From: Cellvibrio fontiphilus_A | GTDB taxonomy: Bacteria > Pseudomonadota > Gammaproteobacteria > Pseudomonadales > Cellvibrionaceae | Direction of reading: 5' to 3' | Length of the DNA stretch: 64,000 nt | Assembly: GCF_042646205.1 (NCBI RefSeq) | Contig: NZ_JBHRTF010000003.1 | Location: 654,057-718,056, forward strand | Shown: positions 9,346 to 19,500 of the stretch, one piece after another | Position numbering within the stretch: position 1 is the stretch's first letter | How the letters are laid out: every line of letters starts with the position of its first letter | The notes under the pieces: model-generated | Databases searched by the model: none | What the model saw: only the letters and a program-made list of their open reading frames with translations | What the model was told of the DNA's origin: nothing | Position numbers and translations under genes: made by a program

Positions 9346-10113
9346 TTATCCGGATGTGTTTTTCTGCGGCAATATGGCGATGAAGCGACTGAAGAGGCCA
9401 TTGGTGTCATAGGCAGCAATCTCAAACTCCAAGTTACCTTGAAGATGGCTGAAGTAATGGTTGTTAACATACCCGCCAGTAATCCGCACCGAACTGAAAT
9501 TCTCTGCTCCCTTCTCGCGATAGCGGATTTCATAGCCCCCTACTTCTTCAACCCCGAGGTAATCTCCATTTTCCCTGGCTGAAGGCACAGCCCAGCTCAG
9601 TAGTACTGGCCCGTTAATTTCACTGTTGGATTGACTTGAACTGGTGTTGGAACTCAATGGCGACAAAGACGAATCTGACGAAAAAGAAATGGCTGAAGAT
9701 GAACTTGGCGCCGGTATTGACGCATCCGGGCTGCTGGAAACACTGTCAGAAGCCACTGAGGATGTCAGGGATGAATTAGGTGGTGTTTTGTTGCTGCCCG
9801 AAGGGCTGGTCGTGCCTGCACCCCCGCCTCCCCCACAGGCGGTGGTTAATAGGGGGGCGACAAAAGACATGATCAAGGTTGCGTTGCGTAAGCGGCGCTG
9901 CCAACTCAGGGTGTGGGTTAACTGGCCTCTATCGATGAAACCCAGTTCAATCAGAATTTCACCCAAAGGTTCGACGGAAGTTTTGCCGGTGCCTTCGCGT
10001 AACAATTGGCGAGCCTGCTGTATTTCAATTGCTTCACAAAGCTGTTGGCGTGTGATGATGCCACGCTCGACCAACATATCGCCTATTCGATGTGATTTGG
10101 CTTGCTCGGACAT
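9346..10113 (-). CDS. MshEN-like / Ser-rich linker / Fn3-like membrane-anchored protein
   Basis: 255 aa of unusual architecture. Residues 8-75 look like a type II secretion ATPase N-terminal (MshEN-like) repeat pair: IGDMLVERGIITRQQL and LGEILIELGFIDRGQL. A hydrophobic stretch follows (about 77-93) and ends in LLTTACGGGGG, which resembles a lipobox but lies far from the N-terminus. Residues about 95-160 are a Ser/Thr/Pro-rich linker and about 163-250 resemble a fibronectin type III fold (PVLLSW, GYEIRYR, FEIAAYD). It probably spans the membrane with the MshEN-like part inside and the Fn3-like part outside. The function is unknown; no partner gene is adjacent. Confidence 0.75.
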   Translation of the reverse strand: MSEQAKSHRIGDMLVERGIITRQQLCEAIEIQQARQLLREGTGKTSVEPLGEILIELGFIDRGQLTHTLSWQRRLRNATLIMSFVAPLLTTACGGGGGAGTTSPSGSNKTPPNSSLTSSVASDSVSSSPDASIPAPSSSSAISFSSDSSLSPLSSNTSSSQSNSEINGPVLLSWAVPSARENGDYLGVEEVGGYEIRYREKGAENFSSVRITGGYVNNHYFSHLQGNLEFEIAAYDTNGLFSRFIAILPQKNTSG

Positions 10114-10255
10114 GACATTACCTCTTGTCAGTTGGCGGCCGTTAACAAACAGACTCTTTAATACCAGTTAATTAAAAAAATTAACATTAATTTATGACCA
10201 TTGATAAAATAGCACTACAATATGTTATTAAATAAATAAGCATCAACCGATTAAT

Positions 10256-11425
10256 TTATAAATTATTTATATTCTGCTTGATACTATTAAGTGCGCTAGT
10301 AATAACCGATCGCGCACAGCCAATATTCATTCGCATAAAACCACTAGCCTCCTTGCCAAATACTATGCCCGGGTTCATTCCTAATTTGCATTTGCGAATA
10401 AAAAAATCTTTTAACTCATGATCGCTTAATCCCAAGCCACGACAATCCAACCAGAGTAAATAAGTTGCCTCAGGCTTTATTAGTTTTATTGAGGGAATTT
10501 CATGTTCAATAAATTCTGCAACGTAATCGCGAGTGGCTTCCAAATACACCATAAGTTCATCAAGCCATTGTTCGCCGCCGCTATAAGCAGCTTCAAATGC
10601 CACAATACTCAGCGGGTTGTGATTGGCTGAATGCAAATATTCAAATGCCTGTTTCATTGCTTTGCGTTCCGCTGCACTGGGAATAATCAATGCGGATAGC
10701 CCAAGCCCTGGAATATTAAAAGTTTTATTGGGTGCTATGGTGGTGACTATTTTGTCGCTTGTGCCGGCTAAGCGGCCGAGCATAGTGTGTGTAACGCCTG
10801 AATAAGTTAAATCGCAATGAATGTCGTCAGACAAAATAGTTAACTGGTAGCGGCGACTGATATCCAACAAACGTTCCAGCTCGCCACTACTCCATACACG
10901 CCCTACCGGATTATGGGGCGAGCATAATAAAAGTAATTTTGCCCCTTGTTGTGCGCAGGTTTCCAAATGCTCAAAATCCATTTCATAGCGACCGTTTATT
11001 TCGCGTAAAGGGTTCTCGATTAATAAACGATTATTGGATGTAACTGCCGAAAAAAATGGAAAATACACTGGCGGTTGCACAATCACTCCCTCGCCTTCCC
11101 GGGTAAATGCGTGTACTGCGGCGAATAGCGAGGGCACCACACCGGGCGCAAATACAATCCACTCCTGTTCAATCTGCCACTGGTGACGCCGGGCAAACCA
11201 ATCAATCACCGCTTGATATAAGCTGTCGGGGTACAGCGTATATCCAAAAATGGGATGTTTGATTCGCTCTTGCAGTGCGCGGGTTATACAGTCGGGTACC
11301 GCAAAATCCATATCTGCGACCCAAAGTGGCGATAGATCATCAGTGCCAAAATAGTGTTTGCGGCCATCAAATTTAACCGAGTTGGTGTGCTCTCTGTGAA
11401 TGATTTGGTCAAAATCGAACGGCAT
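10256..11425 (-). CDS. PatB/MalY-type aminotransferase (C-S lyase, cystathionine beta-lyase-like)
   Basis: Fold-type I PLP enzyme of 389 aa. It shows the PatB/MalY hallmarks: the N-terminal FGTDDLSPLWVADMDF, the CSPHNPVGRVW substrate loop, the SDDIHCDL cofactor aspartate and the PLP lysine in TIAPNKTFNIPGL. These enzymes cleave the C-S bond of cystathionine or cysteine conjugates, giving ammonia, pyruvate and a thiol. MalY-like regulatory roles are also known. Transcribed divergently from the solute-binding-like gene. Confidence 0.9.
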   Translation of the reverse strand: MPFDFDQIIHREHTNSVKFDGRKHYFGTDDLSPLWVADMDFAVPDCITRALQERIKHPIFGYTLYPDSLYQAVIDWFARRHQWQIEQEWIVFAPGVVPSLFAAVHAFTREGEGVIVQPPVYFPFFSAVTSNNRLLIENPLREINGRYEMDFEHLETCAQQGAKLLLLCSPHNPVGRVWSSGELERLLDISRRYQLTILSDDIHCDLTYSGVTHTMLGRLAGTSDKIVTTIAPNKTFNIPGLGLSALIIPSAAERKAMKQAFEYLHSANHNPLSIVAFEAAYSGGEQWLDELMVYLEATRDYVAEFIEHEIPSIKLIKPEATYLLWLDCRGLGLSDHELKDFFIRKCKLGMNPGIVFGKEASGFMRMNIGCARSVITSALNSIKQNINNL

Positions 11426-11490
11426 AAAATTATCCTGTTACACTTATGTGGGTTAACACTTTAAACGACATTTACAGCAGAAACCGCTGC

Positions 11491-12396
11491 ATGCTAAGAA
11501 TTTTTTTGACCTGCCTACTGGCCTTAATCATGTGCCCTGCTTCTGCAGCTGGCGATGTTTCCAGCCCAATGATTGTCCGCATTCCCTATATGGAGCGTGA
11601 GGCTGCGCACAGGATCTATGCTGATGAACTTCTGCGCTTGGCATTGGAGTTATCAAAAGATAAGTACGGGCCTTACAAAATTATCCAGCAGCGTCAGGAG
11701 ACTGTCATTCGGCGACAATTGCTGGAGGTGGAATCCGGACGAAACCTTTCATTGGCTGTTTCCATGCCGACACCGGAATGGCTGGAAAAGACACATCTGG
11801 TGCAGTTTCCCATTATGCGGGGTTTGGCCAGTTATCGGCTATTTTTAGCGAGCCGCAATAACCTTCATTTATTTGAAAAAGTGAATACTATCGCCGATTT
11901 AAATCGCTTCACTATTGGCCAAGGGCAAGGTTGGTCAACTGCAAAAATTTTAGAGGATAACGGCTTCAAACTCATTTATGGCGGCCCTTACCCTACGCTA
12001 ATTCCTATGCTCAAAGCCAACCGGTTTGAGTTGTTGATGCGCAGTATTTATGAGGTTGAGCCGGAATTAAAAGCCTACCAGCAGGAAATGCCAGAGCTAA
12101 TGATTGTTGAAAACTTCGGTTTGTTTACTTACTTGCCTATGTACTTTTTTGTCTCCAAAAATCAGCCTTTGCTAGCCACTCGTCTGGAGTACGGATTGCA
12201 TAAGGCATACACAAGCGGCAAGGCTGACAAGTTGTTTGAGGATCACTTTCGTAACGCTTTGAAGCTGCTGCGTAATAAAAGCAGGAAAACATTTTTTCTT
12301 GCTAATACGAATATCGATAAATCCTTTTTTAAGAAGGATCAGCCTTTTTTACTAAAGGAAATTATTGAATTAGAAATACTCAATCGCAAACACTGA
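11491..12396 (+). CDS. Periplasmic solute-binding-like protein (SBP_bac_3-like)
   Basis: 301 aa from the ATG at 11491. An upstream in-frame ATG at 11446 would place 15 residues ahead of the signal peptide, so the inner start is preferred. Residues 1-20 (MLRIFLTCLLALIMCPASA) form a signal peptide. The body looks like the two-lobed amino-acid-binding fold that many Cellvibrio-type bacteria carry without a transporter (DLNRFTIGQGQGWSTAKIL, then ELLMRSIYEVEPEL). No permease or ATPase gene is adjacent, so a sensor or scavenging role is as likely as transport. Confidence 0.75.
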   Translation: MLRIFLTCLLALIMCPASAAGDVSSPMIVRIPYMEREAAHRIYADELLRLALELSKDKYGPYKIIQQRQETVIRRQLLEVESGRNLSLAVSMPTPEWLEKTHLVQFPIMRGLASYRLFLASRNNLHLFEKVNTIADLNRFTIGQGQGWSTAKILEDNGFKLIYGGPYPTLIPMLKANRFELLMRSIYEVEPELKAYQQEMPELMIVENFGLFTYLPMYFFVSKNQPLLATRLEYGLHKAYTSGKADKLFEDHFRNALKLLRNKSRKTFFLANTNIDKSFFKKDQPFLLKEIIELEILNRKH

Positions 12397-12419
12397 GTTA
12401 ACGTTGCTCTGTGCCTTTT

Positions 12420-12462
12420 AAAATATAAAGGCAACGCAGCTGCCTGCATTGCCTTTATATTT
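12420..12462. terminator. Bidirectional terminator between convergent genes
   Basis: Long near-perfect hairpin AAATATAAAGGCAACGCAG / CTGCATTGCCTTTATATTT with A/T flanks on both sides. It separates the solute-binding-like gene (+) from ovoA (-). Confidence 0.88.
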
Positions 12463-12501
12463 TTACTTTTAATATGCTTCGCTTTTGTATTTTATTACTG
12501 A

Positions 12502-14703
12502 TTAAGCGATTCTTTGCCAAAAAGTAACTTCAGATAAACTGTGCTGGAATTTGCGTTTGGTTTCACGAATCACAAATGGCACCTCTACTGGCCCCTTAAT
12601 CAAGCGGAAGTGATTACCCAAGTGCGCTTGCAAACCATCCAGTGTAGTAAAACTTTCACCGTCCTTTTTAAAACCACCGATCCATTCCTCACGCGGCGTA
12701 TGTTCAGTGAGCCAGGTATAGGGTGATGCTAGCATCAGTACGCCTCCGATATTCAAACGCTCATGAATGTTATCGAGGAATTTTGCGGGGCTGTATAGTC
12801 GATCAATTAAATTGGCAGCCAAAATAAAATCGTAACCAGTAAAAACGGGTTTAAGGTTGCAGGCATCGCCCTGAAAAAACTCCACTTTATGCGCAGTGTT
12901 TGACAATCCAATGTCTGTCAGCGAGCGGGATTTGTAGGAGACTAATTCACCTTCATCAGTCAATGTGTAGCGCAATGTTTCCCCTTGGGTTAATTGCACT
13001 CCCTGACCAATAAAACGCGCGGAAAAGTCGATGCCAGTGACTGCATCAAAAACACGAGCCAATTCAAAGGTGGCGCGCCCGGAAGCACAACCTAAATCCA
13101 ATGCTTTATGCTTGGGGGAATCACCCAGGGTTTCCAGTGCTAAATCAACCAAAGCTTTGGAGAAATTTGCAACACCAAAATATTCATCACCGTAATGGAA
13201 TTCGGCGTACTCCGACATTAATCGGTCAGTTTCGTAATGGGAGCTAGGCAAGGGTTTAATATCTCCTGAGACAATGTAGCGAAAACCAGCGTGTTGAAAA
13301 AAGTGGCGACGGAATGCATAGCGGGATGATTTTAATGATTCATTGCCGCATGAAATCCATGAGCCACCTTTAATAAGATTATGACGCTCATCAAAGGTGG
13401 GTGTTGTGAAATCGTCGTAAATCGGATGAACCTCAAAACCATTGAAGGGATAAATAGGCGTTTCAGTCCACTGCCACACATTACCAATCACATCATAAAA
13501 ATCGCCGTGCGCAAATTGATTAACGGGGCAGGAAGATGCACCATGATCCAAATGAATATTGGCGGCAGCAGTATCATCGCCCACCGCATTTACACCACTG
13601 TGTTCGTATAGGCGATACCACTCATCTTCAGTGGGAAGACGCACATTCATACCAGTTTCGGATTTTTTCCAATTACAAAAAGCTTTAGCTTCATGGTAGT
13701 TGACTTCTACCGGCCAATCCCAAGGCATAGCTATTTCTTCCGTCATCAAACGCAAATACCAACCATTGGTTTTTTTGACCCAAAACGTAGGATGCTGAGC
13801 CTTGGTATAAGCCAGCCAGCCTTTACCTTCTTCCTCCCAATTGTGAGAATTTAAATATCCACCAGCTTCGACAAATGCCAAAAACTCCTGGTTGCTGGTT
13901 AAATATTTTGCCGCTTTGAACTCACTGATATCCGATTGATGTTCACCGTATTCATTATCCCATCCATAAAAGGGATCTTGTTTGTTTTTGCTGATATGAA
14001 CACTGCCAGCAGGCACACTAATCAATTCGTTCGCTGGTGCAGTTCCCGTAACACGTGCTGGCTGCCAGTCGGGAGAACTTTTTACGAATTCCAATTTGTG
14101 TTGACGAATTAATACAGAGGAGGTTTCAAGGTGAATGCGCTCATGTTCAACTCCCATAATGATTGCCCACCAAGGGTTATTCCAATCAACGGGAAGCTCC
14201 AGCGGTGCAGTTTCAATCAGGTTGATAACCAACGCCCGAACCTGATCGCGATAGGCTTTTACCTCGGCCGGTGTAGGCCATTGATAGTGTGCATCATTGA
14301 GATCATCCCAACTCATTTCGTCCACACCTACAGCAAAGATTGACTCAAAGCGCTGGTTGATACGCTGGTTGATCATGCGAGTCAATAAAAGCTTATTCAC
14401 AAAAAAGGTGGCAGTGTGGCCAAAATAAAAAATCAACGGATGGCGCAGTGAAATGGGTTTGGTGTAATAAGCCTGATCGTTTGCCAAACAACTGAATAAA
14501 GACTCGTAGCAGTCAAAAGTGGACTCAAAATAATGGCGTAATACCTTTCTAAAGCTCGCGTCATCATCACTGCGTAGATTGGGTGTGCGGGCAAACAATC
14601 CTCTAGGAGAGAGCATCTGGAGTGGCGGTAGCGGCGAAGGAACAAAGGTCGCGGTACTCATGGTGGCCGAAGCCTTAGGTAAGGTATTTGGTCCTGAGTG
14701 CAT
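12502..14703 (-). CDS. ovoA: Ovothiol biosynthesis protein OvoA (5-histidylcysteine sulfoxide synthase / 4-mercaptohistidine N1-methyltransferase)
   Basis: A single 733-aa protein with the full OvoA order: a DinB-like domain (about 45-215), an FGE-sulfatase domain (about 225-465) and a class I SAM methyltransferase (about 480-725). The non-haem iron motif is H187-x3-H191-x-E193 (EHERIHLE). The methyltransferase part has LDLGCASG. OvoA joins cysteine to C5 of histidine with oxygen, and its C-terminal domain later N-methylates the product, ovothiol A. The separate C-S lyase OvoB is not next to it, although the PatB-type PLP enzyme at 10256 is a conceivable candidate. A DUF815 ATPase gene lies 34 nt upstream on the same strand. 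Confidence 0.92.
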   Translation of the reverse strand: MHSGPNTLPKASATMSTATFVPSPLPPLQMLSPRGLFARTPNLRSDDDASFRKVLRHYFESTFDCYESLFSCLANDQAYYTKPISLRHPLIFYFGHTATFFVNKLLLTRMINQRINQRFESIFAVGVDEMSWDDLNDAHYQWPTPAEVKAYRDQVRALVINLIETAPLELPVDWNNPWWAIIMGVEHERIHLETSSVLIRQHKLEFVKSSPDWQPARVTGTAPANELISVPAGSVHISKNKQDPFYGWDNEYGEHQSDISEFKAAKYLTSNQEFLAFVEAGGYLNSHNWEEEGKGWLAYTKAQHPTFWVKKTNGWYLRLMTEEIAMPWDWPVEVNYHEAKAFCNWKKSETGMNVRLPTEDEWYRLYEHSGVNAVGDDTAAANIHLDHGASSCPVNQFAHGDFYDVIGNVWQWTETPIYPFNGFEVHPIYDDFTTPTFDERHNLIKGGSWISCGNESLKSSRYAFRRHFFQHAGFRYIVSGDIKPLPSSHYETDRLMSEYAEFHYGDEYFGVANFSKALVDLALETLGDSPKHKALDLGCASGRATFELARVFDAVTGIDFSARFIGQGVQLTQGETLRYTLTDEGELVSYKSRSLTDIGLSNTAHKVEFFQGDACNLKPVFTGYDFILAANLIDRLYSPAKFLDNIHERLNIGGVLMLASPYTWLTEHTPREEWIGGFKKDGESFTTLDGLQAHLGNHFRLIKGPVEVPFVIRETKRKFQHSLSEVTFWQRIA

Positions 14704-14737
14704 GGGTATACTCCTGATTCATGTCCTGAAATTAAGG

Positions 14738-15592
14738 CTACTGCTGGCGCCCTGCGTAGTCTTTGGCGAACTGCCAGGCTACTCGACCACTGCGTGCGCC
14801 GCGTGTTCTATGCCAGAGCAGAGCGGCTTGTTCCGCCGGTTTGTCCCATTGGGCGCCCAAGTGATGAACCCAATATTCGGCGGCAGCGAGGTAATCATCC
14901 TGGCTGAAGGGGTAAAAACTTAACCAAAGACCAAAGCGCTCGGATAGCGAAACCTTCTCTTCCACGCTGTCGTTTGGCCGAACTTCCCCATCTTCATTGC
15001 TGACATCCAGATTTTCACGCATCTTTTGCGGTAGTAGATGACGTCGGTTACTGGTGGCATAGAACAGCATATTCGCAGTTGGAGCAGAAATAGATCCATC
15101 CAGCACCGATTTCAATGCTTTATAACTGATTTCCCCTTCTTCAAAAGACAAATCGTCGCAAAATATTATGAATTTTTCAGGGCGCTCCCCCAGTAAATCA
15201 ACAATTTCACTCAAATGTAATAAATCGGTCTTATCGACCTCGATGATCTTTAAACCCTCAGCAGAGAAGGCTGTCCATACCGCCTTGATCAAGGTTGACT
15301 TACCAGTACCGCGCGCGCCGGTTAACAACACATTGTTAGCGTCGCGACCGGCGACAAATTGTGCGGTGTTACGAAGAATAGACTGTTTCTGGTGTTCGAT
15401 ATTCTTTAGTGAGTCCAGCGCCACGCGGTGCGGGTGTTTAACGGCCTGCAGGTAACCTTCACCATTCACCTTGGTGCGCCAGCGAAACGCACTTGCACTC
15501 CAATCCGGCTCAGGCTGCGGGCGTGGCAGTATTGCTTCAACCCGGTCTATTAATTGTTCCAGGCGGTTGATAAAAAGGTCAATATTTGACAC
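14738..15592 (-). CDS. DUF815 family AAA+-like ATPase
   Basis: Predicted cytoplasmic P-loop ATPase of 284 aa. The Walker A is LLTGARGTGKSTL, the Walker B is FIIFCDDLSFE, and the arginine-rich C-terminus ends GARSGRVAWQFAKDYAG; all are typical of DUF815. I place the start at the GTG at 15592 because GAGGA lies 10 nt upstream. The longer reading to 15631 begins with TTG and has no ribosome site. Its function is not established. It precedes ovoA by 34 nt on the same strand, so the two may be cotranscribed. Confidence 0.85.
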   Translation of the reverse strand: MSNIDLFINRLEQLIDRVEAILPRPQPEPDWSASAFRWRTKVNGEGYLQAVKHPHRVALDSLKNIEHQKQSILRNTAQFVAGRDANNVLLTGARGTGKSTLIKAVWTAFSAEGLKIIEVDKTDLLHLSEIVDLLGERPEKFIIFCDDLSFEEGEISYKALKSVLDGSISAPTANMLFYATSNRRHLLPQKMRENLDVSNEDGEVRPNDSVEEKVSLSERFGLWLSFYPFSQDDYLAAAEYWVHHLGAQWDKPAEQAALLWHRTRGARSGRVAWQFAKDYAGRQQ

Positions 15593-15690
15593 CTTGGTTT
15601 TTCCTCGGATTTGAAGTAAGTAACTAGCCAAGCAATAAGTCTGGGCTATATTGTAAGAAATTTAGTGGCGATTAAAACAAAAGGTTTCCT

Positions 15691-16362
15691 ATGTTTACCA
15701 GACAGGAGCTGCAGGTCATCAACCGAGCCATGGCGCAAAAGCGCGACTGGATTACCAAAAATCTGGATAGCGTGGATAGCGAAAGGAGCCGCGCACAACT
15801 GCTGCAGGATTTACCCCTGATTGAATCTACTTTGCAAAAAATCAGTGAAAAGTTACGCACCACCGATGGCAGCTCTGCTAACGAAAGGGTTAATCACTAT
15901 GTTTCAAACAAGGTGGTATCGCCTATCCGCCAGGCTGCCTTTGCACGGCGCCAGGACTTAACGCCCGGTCAGATTCGCGTACTGGTTGTAGATGATGACC
16001 AATTAATATGCGAGTTGATTAACGCATTTTTACGTGCATCGGGTATTTATCAGGTGGATTTTGCCAGCGATGGTTTAAAGGCGATTGGCATGATGTATGA
16101 AGCCAATCCGGTCTACGATTTGGTGTTGTGCGATTGGAATATGCCAACCAAATCGGGTATTGATGTCCACAATGCTATGCGCGCTGCCGAACGCTATTTG
16201 GGCACAGTATTTATATTGGTAACTGCTGTGACTGAAGCAAAACAAATCCGTGCAGCTATTGAGGATGGAGTAGATGACTATGTGGTTAAACCAGTAGAGC
16301 AAGACAAGTTGCTCAAAAAAATTATCCGCTTCTTTCCCCGTGTCACTTCAAGTGACTCTTGA
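15691..16362 (+). CDS. Response regulator with N-terminal helical extension
   Basis: 223 aa. Residues 1-90 are a charged helical extension with no domain I recognise. Residues about 95-215 form a receiver domain with all key residues: acidic pair D101-D102, phospho-acceptor D148 (LCDWNMP), T178 (LVTAV) and K200 (VVKPVE). No output domain follows, so it is a single-domain regulator acting by protein contact, in the style of CheY. No histidine kinase gene is near. The ribosome site is AAAGG before ATG. Divergent from the DUF815 gene. Confidence 0.88.
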   Translation: MFTRQELQVINRAMAQKRDWITKNLDSVDSERSRAQLLQDLPLIESTLQKISEKLRTTDGSSANERVNHYVSNKVVSPIRQAAFARRQDLTPGQIRVLVVDDDQLICELINAFLRASGIYQVDFASDGLKAIGMMYEANPVYDLVLCDWNMPTKSGIDVHNAMRAAERYLGTVFILVTAVTEAKQIRAAIEDGVDDYVVKPVEQDKLLKKIIRFFPRVTSSDS

Positions 16363-16475
16363 TAGATTGTTGCTAGGTCTGCTGATAGGTTTGCTGCGCA
16401 AAAAACACAACTATCGCCAATAGTTACTGAGCAACACACAACACTATTTTTAGTGTCAACAGTGGGACAACCCTA

Positions 16476-16510
16476 GGGCGAGCAATGCTAATAGAGATTA
16501 GTGCTCGCCC
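16476..16510. repeat. Stacked hairpin between convergent genes
   Basis: Outer stem GGGCGAGCA / TGCTCGCCC (9 bp) with a 3-nt bulge and an inner stem CTAAT / ATTAG around an AGAG loop. A smaller hairpin (ACACTA / TAGTGT) lies at 16441-16456. Both sit between the response regulator (+) and mksB (-). No T-run follows on either strand, so this is either a non-canonical terminator or a structured mRNA end. Confidence 0.6.
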
Positions 16511-16550
16511 CTCGGATTATCTGATTGCCATATTGACTCTGAGCTTGATT

Positions 16551-19500
16551 CTAAGCTTCAACCTCCGCCATGAAGTCCAATGCTGCCTGCTGACGAATAG
16601 CTCGACGATGGTTTGCCATGAGTTTTTTAATTTTCTCCTGGTCGCACACTTGCCTATCCAGCATAACGCGAGTTTTTAATTCCCCTACCGGTTCAGCAGT
16701 TGGGCACTTACTGAATACAAACTGGTTTGAAATCAAATCCATAAAGGGGCCTGACTTACTACTGGGCATAATAAAGTTCAGCTGCAACCCCAAACTTTCG
16801 GTCAAATAATTAATAACCTCGCGTGAGCGATGTTCGTCCATTTTGGAGAAGGCCTCATCCACCAATACCATACGCAAGTGACTACTGCCTTCATTAAAAC
16901 GGAACGCCGAAGTAATGGCAGCGCTGCGGATAATATAGGCGGGTGTTTCCAATTGGCCGCCTGAACCGGTTCCGTACTGGCTTAACGGAATTGGCGCCTT
17001 ACCTTCTGGTTCTTTGTATATTTCATAGCGGCGATAATTGCGATAGTCAGCGATACGAGTTAATTCGCGCAATGCTTTTTGTTCATCTTCATCCAATAGC
17101 ATTGTCATCAAACGTTCACGCACCCGCTGGTGTTTTTCATCCAGCTTCATTTCAAATAAAGTTTCACCTTCACCCAAGCTTGGGCTATCAATGACCGCTT
17201 TAAAGAATTGCCAGTACTCCTTGAACTCTGGCACCCACTCCCAATCAAAACGGAAACGCTCCCGGTCAGCACCAAAACGGTGATGCTCCAACTCTTTATT
17301 TAAATCCTCAAGGATTTTTTTGCCATCATTAATTGCTTGGTAAATGGAGTGGCATAGGTTGGTAACAAATGCGTTATTAAAACTTTCGCGCAACGATTCG
17401 ATTTCTTGATGTCGCTGGGCGAGGATATGATTCTTGTCGCGATTATAGAGCGCATCGAATTGCCTGCGCATTTCGCAAATCGCTCGAAAATTTGAGCTGC
17501 CTAAATCATCACTGTAGTCGATATCAAATAAAATCGCGTCACTGCTGGCACAGAATTGGTTGTGAACCATTGCAGCTTGTTGGAGCCGATGCAGAATGGT
17601 TTTTAATTCAGAATTTAACGTGACCAATTTAGCTTCAAAATAAGGAGCCTTGTGTAGTGCCACCTCTTCATCGGCCTGTTGTAAGCGTAGGTCTGCATCA
17701 AAATCAGGCCAGAAACCGCTAATCGCTTGAAGATTGGCTTCACACTCATCGACCACGGCGAGGGTTTTATCTTGTTCTGCATCCAGCTTGTGGCAGAGGT
17801 TGTCCGCAAGTTTTAGTTCTGCCCGACAATCAATTTGTGCATTATTGAGTTTGGCAAATTGTTGGTTTTGCTCAAGCAAGCGTAGCTGAAGTTCATGCAA
17901 CTCTGCTTCCAGCGCTTTGGTATCACTTAAATCCAGCTGTTGAAGCTTATTGTCAATCGCATCGATTTTAGTCTGTGCCGACAACATGATTTGTAATGTT
18001 TCGGCATAAGCCAGCGATTTCAGTCGATCAATTCCAGCCAGTAAAATCTGCACTTCTTCTGCATAAGTAATTGCAGCTTGCCATTCGCTAACCAGTGCAT
18101 GAAATTCATTGCGTTTAGCCTCCAGCGCACGCTCGCGGGCGCCCTGCCCAAACACTAATTCCGAATCCGCCATGTCGCAGCGGAACATCGCATAATTACC
18201 AGAGCCCATCCCCTCCTTGGTAAGGCCGCGACGGGTATTTTTAAGTTCTTTAGCATTTTCTACACGCTGAACATTGCCATAACTTGCCTTGATGTAAGCT
18301 TCCGCTGTGGCGTGAGAGAAATTCATAATTTGAATGATGGAGTTGGCTGCCAGCTCCCCGGATTTTTCCAAATCCTTACGCGCTTTATCACCTTGAATGA
18401 TGCGGGCGCGATTCCCCTGCCCGGCCATATTACGCACAATAGCAATTGCTTCTGCCTCAAATTCAGGCTCCACAATAATGCCAAAACGCGCCGCACCAAT
18501 ATAGCCTTCAATTGCGGCCTGCCATTCGCTATCAGTGATGTCTACGTAATCGCATAACACTCGCGCGTCTGCTTTAGGACATTGGTTAGCAATCGCATCC
18601 AATGCAGCACGAACAAAACCTGGATAGCTGACTTGACGCGACTCCAGCGTCTGGATTTCACGGCGTTTGATCTCAGTATTTTTTTGCAAGCGCTCCGACT
18701 GGGCTTTGCGTTTGTCCCTTTCCTGCGCCAACTGGTCGCGCAAGTTGGTAAGCATAACACCGGCGTTGATTTCTTTCTCAAACAGGCTTGCTACAAACGC
18801 ATTGTGTTGCTTTTGCAAACCAAGCACTTTTTCCAATTGCGGTTCGAGTGGGCTTACTTCTATCAAGTCACGATTCAGTAACTGATGAATATCAAGATTT
18901 GCTGATTCATTGCACAGCTCCTTTAAAAGATCCATCAAGTTGGAATCTTTAAACGCTGGCATATCTACAGCAATCGATGTTTGACGCAGCGCTAGTGATA
19001 ATTGCTGCGCTGCCTCAAGGTTAATCACCATTTGTTGGTGCTGTTTGCGCAATTCGGGCACTTGCGCCTGAATCAATTTTTCCTGCGCACTTTTTTCTTG
19101 CTCAAGCTGGTCTTTATCGCGTAAGGCTGGAACGCCCAAACGACGTGCTGTTGCAGCTAGAATCAATTGGTTTATTTCATCGCGCTGCGCTTCACAGGCA
19201 ACTAACGATTGCTGATGAACCGCGGATGTTTCGCGCAGCAATTGTTGTTTATGCTTGGCATCCAGATACAAACCTTGTGAGTCAGCATAACGACGCTTGG
19301 CAAGCGAGTATTGAATGACCTGCTGCTCCAGCCAACTGGCAATAAAGTTATCGGACCATTGGCGCCCCTGCGCCATACGCTCTATGCCCTGACGAAGACT
19401 GCGCGCATCTGACTCCATGGTATGAATTCGTTTAAGCATACTGGAGACACTGCGAATGGCCTCGCCCAAATCCCGATATTCAAGAATTTCGTTGGCAACA

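Noticed and set aside
9644..10171. 175-codon plus-strand frame
   Set aside because: It is antisense to the Ser-rich linker gene; the composition mirrors the serine codons.
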